NCBI GenBank assembly: GCA_017534885.1
Contig: JAFXVR010000052.1
Span: 1-37,580, forward strand
Origin: Clostridia bacterium
Lineage (GTDB): Bacteria; Bacillota; Clostridia; Christensenellales; Aristaeellaceae
Length of the DNA: 37,580 nucleotides
Reading direction: 5' to 3'
Shown one piece after another: positions 17,322-28,259 of this stretch. Position numbers and translations under genes: made by a program. The notes below the pieces were generated by a model. That model did not search any database. It was not told where the DNA came from and saw nothing but the letters and a program-made list of their open reading frames with translations. The stretch's first letter is position 1. The number at the start of each line of letters is the position of its first letter.

Positions 17322-19013
17322 TTACGGCATTCCCTTTTCCTCAGCCACCACCCGGTAGGCCACCGCGTCCGCCGGCGCCTCGTCCAGGGGAATGATGCGT
17401 TGATCGGGAACCGGCACATCGGGAAGGAGCACGGCCTGGCCGGAGCGCAGGTATTCGCCCATGGCCGCCGCGGCCTCCTCCATGGTGGAAAGCAGGGGCT
17501 CTGTCTCTTCCGTTTCTTCCGTTTCGCTGAAGAAGAAGCCGTACGCCACCCGGTAGGTCTTGCTGATATCGATGGGTTCGCCGCCCACGGCAGGGTTGAT
17601 GATGGTGTATACCTTCTCCCCTTCATCGGACAGCGCGTATTCCTTCAGGTAAGCGTAAGTCGCGCCGCTGATCTGGCAGAACGCGGGAGATTCATAGGGC
17701 AGATCGACGAGGGAGGCGGCCATCTCCTGCAGCAGTTCCTCCCCGGTGAGCTCCTGCACGCGCAGTCTGCAGCCGTTGGCGAATACGCCGTACAGATCCC
17801 GGGCGTAGACCGGGCCTTTTTCGATGCTGCAGCGGATCATGACGCCGGAGGTCAGCGCCACATCAGCGCCGGCATAACTGCGCATGAAATCCGTGACCAG
17901 GTCGCCCAGGTTCGTCTCGTCAGCGCGGACGGAGCGCCCGTCGGCGGACTCGCTGGCGCGCAGGGCGTTGAGGAAGTATGGGGTCTGGGCGTACGCTTCC
18001 CCGGAATCCGCCTCCAGCCGCGCCCAGGCGGCATCCACCAGCTCCTTCACGGAGGGATCAGGCGCATAATGGGCTTCCAGGGATTCGCCGGTGAGGAGCT
18101 CAGCCGTCTTGTTCACCACGGCTCCGTCCCGGAGATAAAGCCGGATCACGCCCACGCACGCGCCCTTGCAGGATGCCTGGTTCACCAGCGTGCCCGTCTC
18201 GGGGCAGACCCAGCCGCTGCCCCCGTTGATGACGGAATGGCTGTGGCCGTCGATATAGACGTCGATGCCGGGAACCTCTCTGGCCACCATCGCCGAGGTG
18301 GCATCATTGGCCGAGGGCGTCACCAGATCGTCGTTCCAGCCCGTGTGTCCGATGCCCACGATCACGCCGCAGCCATCCTTCTTCAGGATGTCCACCGCTT
18401 CCCGCGCCGTGTCGATGGTGCCCGTTGAGACAAAGCCGCCAAAGGGCATTCCGGACACGGTCAGCCCGAACAGGCCGATCTTCACGCCGCCCGCGGTTTG
18501 GATGGTCATGGTGCGGTCAAAGACAGTGTCCCCGGGCAGGGCGTGTCCGTCCTCATCCAGAACGGCCTCTCCGTTCTCGTCCGTCATCGGCCGGTAAAGA
18601 TTGGCGCAGAGCATGCGGGTGTGGCTGAACATACCTGAGAGCGCCAGGAGCTGATCTCCGCCCAGGTTGAAATCATTGTTGCCGGGCGCCAGGATGTCAT
18701 AGCCGGCGGCGTCCATGATGGGCGGGATGGTTTCGCCGTTGTACAGATGAGCCACCGCATTGCCACCGGCGAACACATCGCCCGCGGAGACAGTCAGCAC
18801 GTTCCCCTCCCCATAAGCCGCCTTCAGCTCGTCCGCGACGGCCTTCACATAGGGCTCCACATCAATGAAGCCGTGCACGTCGTTGGTGTGGACGATGGCG
18901 AAGACCTCGTCGCAGTCCGCCTGAGCAGGAGCCTCCGACAGCGCGGGGACGGCGGTCAGCGACAGACAAAGCCACAAGGCCAGCAGCATGGTCAGCGTGC
19001 GATGGTGTTTCAT
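17322..19013 (-). CDS. Secreted 5'-nucleotidase/2',3'-cyclic phosphodiesterase family protein (UshA-like)
   Basis: 563 aa. A two-metal phosphoesterase expected to release phosphate from extracellular nucleotides. Signal peptide to about residue 26 (ALS-EAP). Metallophosphatase motifs: HTNDVHG (Asp45, His47), SAGD (Asp79), PGNNDFN (110-115), GIGHTGW (His223) and DGHSHS (His257, His259). In the third motif the family's catalytic His (GNH[DE]) is Asn113. The C-terminal substrate domain (about 330-530) is present, with 'TNLGDLVTDFMR' and 'ALTSGVMIRCSI'. There is no sortase motif or C-terminal anchor. AAAGGAGA precedes the ATG. It is the third gene of an operon with the ROK kinase and a small membrane protein. 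Confidence 0.88.
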   Translation of the reverse strand: MKHHRTLTMLLALWLCLSLTAVPALSEAPAQADCDEVFAIVHTNDVHGFIDVEPYVKAVADELKAAYGEGNVLTVSAGDVFAGGNAVAHLYNGETIPPIMDAAGYDILAPGNNDFNLGGDQLLALSGMFSHTRMLCANLYRPMTDENGEAVLDEDGHALPGDTVFDRTMTIQTAGGVKIGLFGLTVSGMPFGGFVSTGTIDTAREAVDILKKDGCGVIVGIGHTGWNDDLVTPSANDATSAMVAREVPGIDVYIDGHSHSVINGGSGWVCPETGTLVNQASCKGACVGVIRLYLRDGAVVNKTAELLTGESLEAHYAPDPSVKELVDAAWARLEADSGEAYAQTPYFLNALRASESADGRSVRADETNLGDLVTDFMRSYAGADVALTSGVMIRCSIEKGPVYARDLYGVFANGCRLRVQELTGEELLQEMAASLVDLPYESPAFCQISGATYAYLKEYALSDEGEKVYTIINPAVGGEPIDISKTYRVAYGFFFSETEETEETEPLLSTMEEAAAAMGEYLRSGQAVLLPDVPVPDQRIIPLDEAPADAVAYRVVAEEKGMP

Positions 19014-19057
19014 GGATTTTGATCTCCTTTTCTCCTCCCGGCCTTTGGCGGCGCGCC

Positions 19058-19933
19058 TCAGGCGCTCTCCTTCGCGATCAGCCAGCTCCCCAGGATGCCG
19101 CTGTCGGGGCTGAGGGCGGGGGGCACGATCAGGTCTTCCATGCCGGACTGAATAGCCGGGTGCACCAGGTAGCCGTTCAGCAGCGCGGCGGTCTTCGCCC
19201 GGATCAGGGGGAAGAGGGCGGTCTGCTGCATCACGCCGCCGCCGAGGATGATCTTCTCAGGGGAGAAGGCCAGCAGGGCGGTGGCGCAGAGCTGAGCCAG
19301 GTAGGCGGCCTCCAGCGCCCAGGCGGGGTGATCCGGGGGCAGCTCCTGGGCGGGGCAGCCCCAGCGCCGGCCGATGGACGGGCCCGAAGCCATGCCCTCC
19401 AGGCAGGAGCCGTGGGAGGGGCAGACGCCCTCCGGCATGGGGTCGCCGGGCTCAGGCCGCACGGGGATGTGGCCAATCTCCGGGTGAATCAGCCCGTGCA
19501 CCGGCTTTCCGGCGATCACCAGCCCCCCGCCGACGCCCGTGCCCACGGTGACATACAGGCAGTTGTCCAGCCCCCGGGCCGCGCCGAGAGCCGCCTCCGC
19601 CATGGCCGCGGCGTTCACGTCCGTGTCTATGCCCACCGGCACGCCCAGCGCCTCCTCAAAGCGCCGGAGCAGGGGGTAATTTCGCCAGGCCAGCTTGGGC
19701 GTGGCGGTGATGGCGCCGTAGTCGGGCGCGGCCGGGTTCAGCTGCAGCGGCCCAAAGCTGCCAATGCCCAGCGCCGAGACGTCCTGCTCCCGGAAGAAGG
19801 CGATCATCTCGGGCATGGTTTCCTCCGGGGTGCGGGTGGGCAGCGACTTCCGCGCCAGGAAGCGGCCGGTTTCGTCCAGGGCGGCCAGCACCATCTTGGT
19901 GCCGCCGGCTTCAAGAGCGCCGTAGGTTTTCAT
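19058..19933 (-). CDS. ROK family sugar kinase, probably fructokinase
   Basis: 291 aa. Phosphorylates a hexose (most likely fructose) with ATP in the cytoplasm. Motifs: N-terminal phosphate loop 'GALEAGGTKMVLA', catalytic 'GIDTDVNAAAMAEA' (Asp in DTDVNAA), 'VGTGVGGGLVIAGKP', and the ROK zinc site EIGHIPV...GVCPSHGSCLEG (one His and three Cys ligands). The GHIPV and SGPSI variants are typical of the ScrK/GmuE fructokinase branch (family knowledge). The start is at 19933 with AGGGAGGATAATCATC before it; a longer version to 19978 has no ribosome site. It lies 44 bases before the nucleotidase gene. Confidence 0.9.
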   Translation of the reverse strand: MKTYGALEAGGTKMVLAALDETGRFLARKSLPTRTPEETMPEMIAFFREQDVSALGIGSFGPLQLNPAAPDYGAITATPKLAWRNYPLLRRFEEALGVPVGIDTDVNAAAMAEAALGAARGLDNCLYVTVGTGVGGGLVIAGKPVHGLIHPEIGHIPVRPEPGDPMPEGVCPSHGSCLEGMASGPSIGRRWGCPAQELPPDHPAWALEAAYLAQLCATALLAFSPEKIILGGGVMQQTALFPLIRAKTAALLNGYLVHPAIQSGMEDLIVPPALSPDSGILGSWLIAKESA

Positions 19934-19996
19934 GATGATTATCCTCCCTGAAGTTGTGTTCGAGGGCTGGCAGAGCACAGGGAAGCGCCGCGCCCG

Positions 19997-20467
19997 TCAC
20001 GTTGGAATGAATGTAAGGATGTACAGGGCGTTCCCGTCCGCCAGCTCACAGCGGATGTATCCTTCGCCGGTGATTCCCAGCCCATCCACATAGACGCTGC
20101 CCTCCGCGAACAGGACCCGGCGCTCATCCTCCGTCACCATCGTGTTTTCCCGGAGATAAACGTCCAGCGCCGCTTCCCCCTCCGCGCACACGAGTCGCTC
20201 TGTTTTCTCCCCATGGTCACAGCTGAAATCGAACACCGCGCAATCCGCCACCCGTAGGCAGGACATCAGCCTGGCGTGGCGCGGGACCTGCGGTTCACCT
20301 TCCCCCGTACAGGTGGCGAGGCAGCGATCCCGCTGAGCCCGGTACCAGTCCTTCACAGGCGCAAACCAGCGGTCGTGCACCGCCAGCCCGCCCGCCAGGA
20401 TGAGCAGGAGGGCCAGCGCACAGGCCAGCAGTTTCAGAATGAGGTTCGTCTTTGTTCCCGAAGACAT
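19997..20467 (-). CDS. Small membrane-anchored protein of unknown function
   Basis: 156 aa. One N-terminal membrane helix (about 10-30, ILKLLACALALLLILAGG) then an outward domain rich in short beta strands with several cysteines (C49, C53, C70, C76, C83 or nearby) that could form disulfides. GGGAGAA is ten bases before the ATG. It is first in an operon with the sugar kinase and the nucleotidase, 63 bases before the kinase. Not recognised. Confidence 0.65.
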   Translation of the reverse strand: MSSGTKTNLILKLLACALALLLILAGGLAVHDRWFAPVKDWYRAQRDRCLATCTGEGEPQVPRHARLMSCLRVADCAVFDFSCDHGEKTERLVCAEGEAALDVYLRENTMVTEDERRVLFAEGSVYVDGLGITGEGYIRCELADGNALYILTFIPT

Positions 20468-20559
20468 TCTCGATCATTTCTCCCAGAAAGCACTGTGTCT
20501 GCCGCCTGCAGCATACGCCAGCGGCTGGAATCCGAAACATCGCCTGATCAGCTGCCTGT

Positions 20560-20588
20560 ATTCTACCACAAGCCGGAGGGACTTGCAA
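20560..20588 (-). promoter_or_regulatory. Promoter of the membrane protein-kinase-nucleotidase operon
   Basis: Minus strand: TTGCAA (20583-20588), 17 bases, TAGAAT (20560-20565). It is divergent from the toxin promoter 38 bases away. Confidence 0.75.
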
Positions 20589-20626
20589 CCGGTTGACTGT
20601 GCACAGATGAAAACCGCCGCTTTTGT

Positions 20627-20655
20627 TTGGCATGGGTCAGCTGATCTGCTATGAT
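20627..20655 (+). promoter_or_regulatory. Promoter of the holin-like toxin gene
   Basis: TTGGCA (20627-20632), 17 bases, TATGAT (20650-20655). The predicted start, near 20662, gives a leader of about 80 bases with palindromic potential. Confidence 0.75.
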
Positions 20656-20740
20656 ACCTCTGTCAGCGGCAACGCCGGCGGACAGGGAGAATACGCGGGG
20701 CTGCGCCTGCCGGAATCCAGCAGGAAGGCAGGTGACGGAA

Positions 20741-20827
20741 ATGACGGCATACGAGATTCTGATGGTCACGTTTACCGCATTGACCTTCTTGCTTGCTTTG
20801 ATCATCGCTTTGACGAAGAAGAAGTAA
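20741..20827 (+). CDS. Putative holin-like type I toxin, 28 aa
   Basis: A 28-residue peptide: MTAYEILMVTFTALTFLLAL then IIALTKKK. A short acidic/polar head, one hydrophobic helix of about 18 residues and a Lys3 tail match the 'putative holin-like toxin' group of Firmicutes (Hol_Tox/TxpA-like; family knowledge), which are membrane-damaging peptides held in check by an antisense RNA. AGGAAGG-CAGGTG lies before the ATG. It has its own promoter upstream, a 14-bp hairpin directly after the stop and, facing it, a perfect promoter for an antisense transcript. It lies outside any operon. Confidence 0.8.
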   Translation: MTAYEILMVTFTALTFLLALIIALTKKK

Positions 20828-20830
20828 CGC

Positions 20831-20921
20831 AATGAAAAGCCACCGCGTACCGCTAATACGTGGTGGCTTTCTAACCGAACACACCGGTTAGGTGGAGCTC
20901 CGGGAAGGAACCGTTCTCCCT
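20831..20921 (-). ncRNA. Predicted antisense RNA antitoxin
   Basis: A minus-strand RNA of about 90 bases is predicted from the promoter at 20928-20956. It would hold the stems CTAACCG / CGGTTAG (20871-20891) and a 14-bp stem (20836-20870) followed by TTTTCATT as its terminator. It is fully complementary to the 3' untranslated part of the toxin message. Boundaries are inferred. Confidence 0.6.
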
Positions 20922-20927
20922 GTCCTT

Positions 20928-20956
20928 ATTATATCCGTTGCGTATTGTATTGTCAA
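20928..20956 (-). promoter_or_regulatory. Consensus promoter facing the toxin gene
   Basis: Minus strand: TTGACA (20951-20956), 17 bases, TATAAT (20928-20933). It matches the consensus at all positions, and the only thing downstream of it is the toxin's 3' region. Confidence 0.9.
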
Positions 20957-20962
20957 GAACCC

Positions 20963-20986
20963 GCCGGGCGTTGATCCCGGCTTTTT
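20963..20986 (+). terminator. Terminator of the toxin message
   Basis: GCCGGG - loop of 7 - CCCGGC followed by TTTTT, on the toxin's strand just beyond the antisense promoter. If the message ends here, its 3' part covers the whole antisense RNA. Confidence 0.75.
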
Positions 20987-21030
20987 GCTTTTCCTGAAAC
21001 CAGCGGTCAATGAATGCGCCCGTCAAGTCT

Positions 21031-21164
21031 CAGCATTGGTAAGGGTGACAAAAGGGCGCTTTCAACCTTGGAGCCACGACTGGTTGTGGTGATTTCCGCT
21101 GTCTTCCACAACCAGTCGTGGCTCAGTTCATGAAAGCGGCCTTTTGACATCCGAATCAGCATTG
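21031..21164 (+). mobile_element. MITE-like palindromic element, copy 1
   Basis: About 134 bases that fold on themselves. Outer imperfect arms begin CAGCATTGGTAAGGGTGACA. A perfect 19-bp inner stem (21071-21089 with 21106-21124) holds GAGCCACGACTGGTTGTGG. The same unit occurs at 29225-29354 and, inverted, at 32829-32960. It has no coding capacity. Confidence 0.85.
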
Positions 21165-21282
21165 CCCGAGATTCCCCCAAAAGCAAAAAAAGCATCGCTC
21201 CCTCTGCCGCATCGATAGCCTCCCACTCTGCGCATATATTGACCCCCCTTTAGAAAGTCTTTTGGAAAAGGAAAGGGGGTTT

Positions 21283-21332
21283 GGGGGAAAGGGGAAACCT
21301 TTTCTTCCCAGAAAAGGTTTCCCCTTTCCCCC
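21283..21332 (-). terminator. Perfect 22-bp palindrome after atpC
   Basis: Arms 21283-21304 and 21311-21332 are exact complements around the loop ttccca; each arm is a purine or pyrimidine run (GGGGGAAAGGGGAAACC...). It starts 19 bases past the atpC stop. The following minus-strand sequence is pyrimidine rich (TTTCCTTTTCC) but lacks a clean T run, so it may act as terminator or RNA stabiliser. 21165-21282 holds nothing else recognisable. Confidence 0.65.
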
Positions 21333-21350
21333 AAGAAGCGCCCTTTATGC

Positions 21351-23089
<1,739 letters not shown>

Positions 23090-23094
23090 TCAAG

Positions 23095-23158
23095 AGGTTT
23101 CGCGCCTGCGGGCGCGACCAGGGGGGCTTTGCGATCGCCCCCCTGGACCCCCTTCGCG
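23095..23158 (-). repeat. Two-hairpin dispersed repeat, copy F (inverted)
   Basis: CGCGCC-tgc-GGGCGCG and CCAGGGGGG / CCCCCCTGG hairpins, reverse orientation, in the atpG-atpD gap. Confidence 0.85.
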
Positions 23159-23374
23159 CCCTCCGTTGCGGAGCGTCTTTCAGGGAAGTCAGAGCGTACC
23201 GCTCTCCCGCGGCCCTCCGCAGGAGCGCCTTCCAGGGGGGTCTGGGGGGCGCTTTCCCGCGGAAAGCGCACCCCAGCGCGTAAACCATCTTTATCTCCCC
23301 CTTCCCCCGCGCACGGGGGAAGGGGGCCGGGGGGATGGGGGTCCCCGGGGTCAGACAGGGGGGCTCCCCCCTTG
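23159..23374. repeat. Palindrome-rich spacer between atpG and atpD
   Basis: Besides copy F, the 363-base gap has CTCCG-ttg-CGGAG, GAGCG-tac-CGCTC, a 15-bp hairpin with one mismatch (CTGGGG...GGAAAGCGCACCCCAG, 23242-23276) and a perfect 13-bp hairpin (23297-23309 with 23314-23326, CCCCCTTCCCCCG). No coding potential is seen in it. Confidence 0.7.
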
Positions 23375-24178
23375 TCAGTTTCCTCCGGCGCCGGCCACAA
23401 TCTCAGTGATCTCCTGAGTGATGGCGCCCTGCCTTGCCCGGTTGTACTCCAGCATGAGCTCGTCGATCATCTCGCGGGCATTCTTGCCGGCGGCGTCCAT
23501 GGCGGCACGGCGGGCGGCGACCTCCGAGGCAAAGGACTCCCGGACGCAGGCCAGGAGCACGCCGGCCACATAGCCGGGCACCGCGGCGGAGAGGATGGCC
23601 TCCTCATTGGGCTCAAAGACGATGTCGGCGGGACGCCTGTCCTCGGGCAGGCTCAGGGGCAGCACCCATTTCACTTCGGCGGTCTGCTCCATCATGGACT
23701 TGTACCGGGTGTAGACAATGCCCAGCCGGTCATAGTCCCCGGCGCGGAACTCGGCGCAGAGCCACTGGGCCATGGAGGCCGCGTCCTGGCTGGTGAAGGC
23801 CTCGGCGGAATAGAAGCGTCCGCCGTAGCGGTCACAGGCGCGCTTGCCGATGGGATAGACCTGGGCCTCGGGCCAGGAACGCATCAGCCGGAAGATGTTC
23901 GCGTTGTAGCCCCCGGCCAGGCCGCGGTCGCCCGCAATGACGATCAGGCGGGTGCGGTCCGTCTCGCGTTTGGCGAAGTAGGGGCTTTCCATGCAGTCCG
24001 GACAGCGGGCCAGGATGTCCATGGCGTCCGCGGCCGCTCCGGCGTAGTCCCCGCTGCCCTCCATGCGCAGGGTCGCCCTGCGGATCTTGGAGGAGGCCAC
24101 CAGCTCCATGGCGTGGGTCAGGTGCAGGGTGGAATTGACCGAGCGGATGCGGCTGCGCAGCTTTTTCGTGTCAGCCAT
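23375..24178 (-). CDS. atpG: ATP synthase gamma subunit
   Basis: 267 aa. Central rotor shaft of F1. The N-terminal helix (LRSRIRSVNSTLHLTHAMEL...KIRRA) and the C-terminal helix (ARRAAMDAAGKNAREMIDEL, then LEYNRARQGAITQEITEIV) are conserved, and the middle has 'VIAGDRGLAGGYNANIFR'. It is slightly shorter than common homologues (about 285). Its ATG lies three bases past the atpA stop, with GGAGG in atpA's last codons. Confidence 0.97.
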   Translation of the reverse strand: MADTKKLRSRIRSVNSTLHLTHAMELVASSKIRRATLRMEGSGDYAGAAADAMDILARCPDCMESPYFAKRETDRTRLIVIAGDRGLAGGYNANIFRLMRSWPEAQVYPIGKRACDRYGGRFYSAEAFTSQDAASMAQWLCAEFRAGDYDRLGIVYTRYKSMMEQTAEVKWVLPLSLPEDRRPADIVFEPNEEAILSAAVPGYVAGVLLACVRESFASEVAARRAAMDAAGKNAREMIDELMLEYNRARQGAITQEITEIVAGAGGN

Positions 24179-24181
24179 GGC

Positions 24182-25675
24182 TTACCTCCGCATTTCAGAA
24201 AGCGCCGCCTTCAGCGCCTCCACGTCCTCCTTCTCATAGAAGCCGGACTCAAAGCGCTGCAGCAGGGGCAGGTGCAGGGCTTCCATATGCGCGTAAAGCC
24301 GCTGCTCCCAGGCGCGCACCTCGTTGACGGGCACGTCGTTGAGGTAGCCGTTGGTCACCGCGTAGATGATGGCCACCTGGCAGCCGGGCCTCACAGGCGC
24401 CTGCCGGCCCTGCTTGAGGACTTCCACAATGCGCTCGCCCAAGGCCAGACGCGCCTTGGTGTCGGCGTCCAGGTCAGAGCCGAACTGGGCGAAGGCCTGC
24501 AGCTCGCGGTACTGGGCATAGAGCAGCTTCAGCTCGCCGGAGACCTTCTTCATGGCCTTGAGCTGAGCCGCGCCGCCCACACGGCTGACGGAAATGCCCG
24601 GGTTGATGGCCGGCATGATGCCCGCGTGGAAGAGCTCGGTCTCCAGGAAGATCTGGCCGTCGGTGATGGAGATGACATTGGTGGGGATGTAGGCGGAGAC
24701 ATCGCCGGCCTGGGTCTCGATGAGGGGCAGAGCCGTGATGGAGCCGCCGCCGTACTCCTTGCTGACGCAGGCGGCCCGCTCCAGCAGGCGGGAGTGCAGG
24801 TAGAACACATCGCCCGGGTAGGCTTCGCGGCCCGGCGGGCGGCGGATCAACAGGGAGAGGGCGCGGTAGGCCACGGCGTGCTTGCTCAGGTCGTCATAGA
24901 TGATCAGCACGTCCCGGCCCTGAGCCCGGAAATACTCGGCCATGGCGCAGCCGGCGTAGGGCGCCACGTACTGCAATGGCGCGGACTCGGAGGCCGCCGC
25001 GCACACGATGATGGTGTAGGGCATGGCCCCGGCCAGGCTCAGCTCCCGGGCCAGGAGGGCCACGGAGGACTGCTTCTGGCCGATGGCCACATAGATGCAG
25101 ATGACCCCGGTGTCCCGCTGGTTGATGATCGTGTCGGTGACGATCTCCGTCTTGCCGGTCTGGCGGTCGCCGATGATGAGTTCGCGCTGGCCCCGGCCGA
25201 TGGGGATCATGGAGTCGATGGCCTTGATGCCCGTCTGCAGGGGCACCGAGACCGGCTCGCGCTCGATAATGCCCGGGGCCTCGGACTCGATGGGCCGGGT
25301 CTCGGCAGCGTCCACCGGGCCCTTGCCGTCGATGGGCATGCCCAGGGCGTTGACCACGCGGCCCAGCAGCTTTTCGCCCACAGGCACGGAGAGCACCCGC
25401 CCGGTGCGGCGCACGGTGGAGCCCTCGTGAATCTCATTGCTGGAGGACAGCAGGGCCACGGACACGGTTTCCGTCTCCAGGTTCTGGGCCAGGCCCACAG
25501 AGCCGTCCTCGAACTCCAGCAGCTCACCGGCCATGCAGTCCCGGAGGCCGTACACGCTGGCAATGCCGTCGCCCACCAGCACCACCGTGCCGGTTTCGCG
25601 CATCTCAAAGCGGCTGCGGTAGTTTTTGATCTGCTCCTTGATGATGGAGCTGATCTCCTCGGGCCTTACGCTCAT
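24182..25675 (-). CDS. atpA: ATP synthase alpha subunit
   Basis: 497 aa, full length. Regulatory nucleotide-binding subunit of F1. Walker A GDRQTGKT (169-176), '[16 protein letters not shown]' and the arginine-finger region '[15 protein letters not shown]' are present. The start at 25675 overlaps the atpH stop by four bases. Confidence 0.98.
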   Translation of the reverse strand: MSVRPEEISSIIKEQIKNYRSRFEMRETGTVVLVGDGIASVYGLRDCMAGELLEFEDGSVGLAQNLETETVSVALLSSSNEIHEGSTVRRTGRVLSVPVGEKLLGRVVNALGMPIDGKGPVDAAETRPIESEAPGIIEREPVSVPLQTGIKAIDSMIPIGRGQRELIIGDRQTGKTEIVTDTIINQRDTGVICIYVAIGQKQSSVALLARELSLAGAMPYTIIVCAAASESAPLQYVAPYAGCAMAEYFRAQGRDVLIIYDDLSKHAVAYRALSLLIRRPPGREAYPGDVFYLHSRLLERAACVSKEYGGGSITALPLIETQAGDVSAYIPTNVISITDGQIFLETELFHAGIMPAINPGISVSRVGGAAQLKAMKKVSGELKLLYAQYRELQAFAQFGSDLDADTKARLALGERIVEVLKQGRQAPVRPGCQVAIIYAVTNGYLNDVPVNEVRAWEQRLYAHMEALHLPLLQRFESGFYEKEDVEALKAALSEMRR

Positions 25676-26202
25676 GAGCTGATCACTTCCTTTACTTCGC
25701 GCAGACGGCTCCGGAGGCTGCCGTCCGCCATATGGCCGTCCATTTCCACGATCATGCCGCCCAGCAGGCTTTCATCCACCGAGCAGTTCAACACCACCCG
25801 GTGACCGGAGCGCTTTTCCAGGACGGCCTTCAGCCGGGTCTGCTCCTCCTCGCCCAGCGGCGCGGCGCTGACCACCTTCGCCTCGCTGATCTGGTTCATG
25901 CTGTCCAGCATGTGCAGGTATTCCGCCTCCACCGCGTGGAACTGGCCCATGCGGCCGCGCTCGCACAGCAGCTTCACCAGGGCGATGAGCTCCCCGGGCA
26001 GACTGGCGGAAAAGGCCTCCTCGATCAGGGCTTCGCGCTCCCGGAGGGGCACGGCGGGGCAGGACAGGAGCTGCGCCCAGTCCGGGTCGGCCTTCAGCGC
26101 GGCCTCGATCCGGCGCAGGCCCTCGCCCCACGCATCCGCCTGACCCGTCTCCCGGGCCAGGGCGTACAGGGCGACGGCGTATTCCTTAGTTGCTTCCGTC
26201 AC
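25672..26202 (-). CDS. atpH: ATP synthase delta subunit
   Basis: 176 aa. Peripheral stalk cap that joins b subunits to the top of F1. The helical N-terminal domain starts '[15 protein letters not shown]'; the C-terminal part has '[20 protein letters not shown]' and the family end '[19 protein letters not shown]'. The gene overlaps atpF by 17 bases. Confidence 0.95.
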   Translation of the reverse strand: MTEATKEYAVALYALARETGQADAWGEGLRRIEAALKADPDWAQLLSCPAVPLREREALIEEAFSASLPGELIALVKLLCERGRMGQFHAVEAEYLHMLDSMNQISEAKVVSAAPLGEEEQTRLKAVLEKRSGHRVVLNCSVDESLLGGMIVEMDGHMADGSLRSRLREVKEVISS

Positions 26203-26722
26203 TTGAATCCCCCAGTTCCTCGATGAACGAATCGATCAGGGCCTGATGGTCGCTGGCGTTGATCTCCCGGCCCAGCAGCTTTTCAGCCAGAGAGGTGGAC
26301 ACGCCCACCAGCTCCTGCCGGATGCCCGCCTCCGCCTTGCGGCGCTCCAAACGGGCCTCCTCCTCGGCGGAAGCCACGATGCCCTCGGCCTGCTCCTTGG
26401 CGGAAGCGATGATGGCCTCGGAGGACAGCTTGGCGTCGCTGACCGCCCTGTGGAGGATGCCGTCGGCCTCGGCCTGGGCGCCGGCCATCTTTTCAGACCA
26501 GGCGGCCTTGTCGGCCAGAGCGTCCTGTTCAGCCTGTTCAGCCGCGGCGTACCGGCCTTCCAGCTCGGCCTTGCGGGCGTCCAGCACCTTCTTGACCGGC
26601 TTGAAGAGGAAGCGCCTGACCAGCCTGTAGAGAATGAACAGGTTGGCAAGGGAAATCAGGATCGACCAGACGTTGATGGATATCACAGGCAGCGCCTGAA
26701 TCGTCTGTACGTTGATTGTCAT
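26186..26722 (-). CDS. atpF: ATP synthase b subunit
   Basis: 178 aa. Membrane-anchored peripheral stalk. One N-terminal membrane helix (about 17-35, VWSILISLANLFILYRLVRR), then 'FLFKPVKKVLDARKAELE' and a long charged coiled coil to the C-terminus. The ATG at 26722 is preferred because AAGGGCGG lies at normal spacing; a TTG at 26731 is also in frame. Confidence 0.95.
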   Translation of the reverse strand: MTINVQTIQALPVISINVWSILISLANLFILYRLVRRFLFKPVKKVLDARKAELEGRYAAAEQAEQDALADKAAWSEKMAGAQAEADGILHRAVSDAKLSSEAIIASAKEQAEGIVASAEEEARLERRKAEAGIRQELVGVSTSLAEKLLGREINASDHQALIDSFIEELGDSSDGSN

Positions 26723-26780
26723 TCGGTTCAACCGCCCTTCCGTTCTGACGCGGCGGGCTCAGGGCCCGGTCGGGTCAGGC

Positions 26781-27377
<597 letters not shown>

Positions 27378-28259
27378 TCACATTGCAGCCTTCTTGGGAT
27401 GGCGCTTTTCGTAGACGGCCATGGGGAAGCTCCCGCTGACATAGAGCATGGTCAGCATGGCGAAGATATACGCCTGAATCGCGCCGGAGAAGATGTCAAA
27501 GTAGATGGACAGCATCGCGGGCAGGCCGATGCGCAGGAAGGGAATGTCCCCCAGGAAGCCGGGCAGCCAGCCCAGCAGCAGCTGGGTCAGCCCCGTCAGT
27601 GCCGCTGTCACCAGCACGCCGATGACCGCGCCGGACATCACATTGCCGTAATGCCGGAAGGCCATCGACACAGGCGTGGCGAACTCGGAGATGATGTTCA
27701 GCAGCGCCATGACCGGCCCGTCGTCCACAAAGGTGCCGATGTAGGCCCTGGGACCGCAGGAGGCCCTCGAGATCGTGATGGCCACGGCCACCAGCAGCGC
27801 CCAGCCGGCCACCACGTTCAGGTCGCTGGTGGGGGCGTAGAGGCCCAGCATGGCCGTGAAGCTGGAGAAGGCCGACAGCGCCATGATGGCGCAGATGAAG
27901 GGCGTCACAAAGCGGAAGAAGGCACCCATGCTGTCGTCCACCAGACCCTCGCACTTCTCCACGATCCACTCGGCGATGTGCTGCCGGACGCCCGGATAGC
28001 GCACGCTCAGGTTCCGCGTCAGGAAGAGGCAGAGCCCCACGATGGCGATGATCACCGCCCAGGAGTTGATCTCGCTCTCGGTGATCAGCAGCGGCTGGTA
28101 GGGCAGCTCAATCTGCAGGAAGATGATGGCACCGTGGATGTCAACGCCCTCGCTGGAGGGGCTGAAGAGAGTCTTCATCAGCATCGCGCCCAGCAGGGGC
28201 AGGATCATCAGCGCAATGCACGCCCAGTCCTGTCCGCTCAGGCGGCGCTTTTCAGTCAT
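27378..28259 (-). CDS. atpB: ATP synthase a subunit
   Basis: 293 aa. Membrane stator subunit that forms the ion half-channels against the c-ring. The essential arginine is Arg202 in 'PVSMAFRHYGNVMSG'. The last helices have 'GAIQAYIFAMLTMLYVSG', the usual Q-A-x-I/V-F end. The start at 28259 has GGAGGTGAGAAGG before it and overlaps the atpI end by eight bases. A 315-base gap with repeat copy G separates it from atpE. Confidence 0.96.
   Translation of the reverse strand: MTEKRRLSGQDWACIALMILPLLGAMLMKTLFSPSSEGVDIHGAIIFLQIELPYQPLLITESEINSWAVIIAIVGLCLFLTRNLSVRYPGVRQHIAEWIVEKCEGLVDDSMGAFFRFVTPFICAIMALSAFSSFTAMLGLYAPTSDLNVVAGWALLVAVAITISRASCGPRAYIGTFVDDGPVMALLNIISEFATPVSMAFRHYGNVMSGAVIGVLVTAALTGLTQLLLGWLPGFLGDIPFLRIGLPAMLSIYFDIFSGAIQAYIFAMLTMLYVSGSFPMAVYEKRHPKKAAM

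Noticed and set aside
21031..21164. MITE copy 1 considered as a terminator or a structured small RNA
   Set aside because: Identical copies with shared ends in unrelated contexts and no U run fit a mobile element better.
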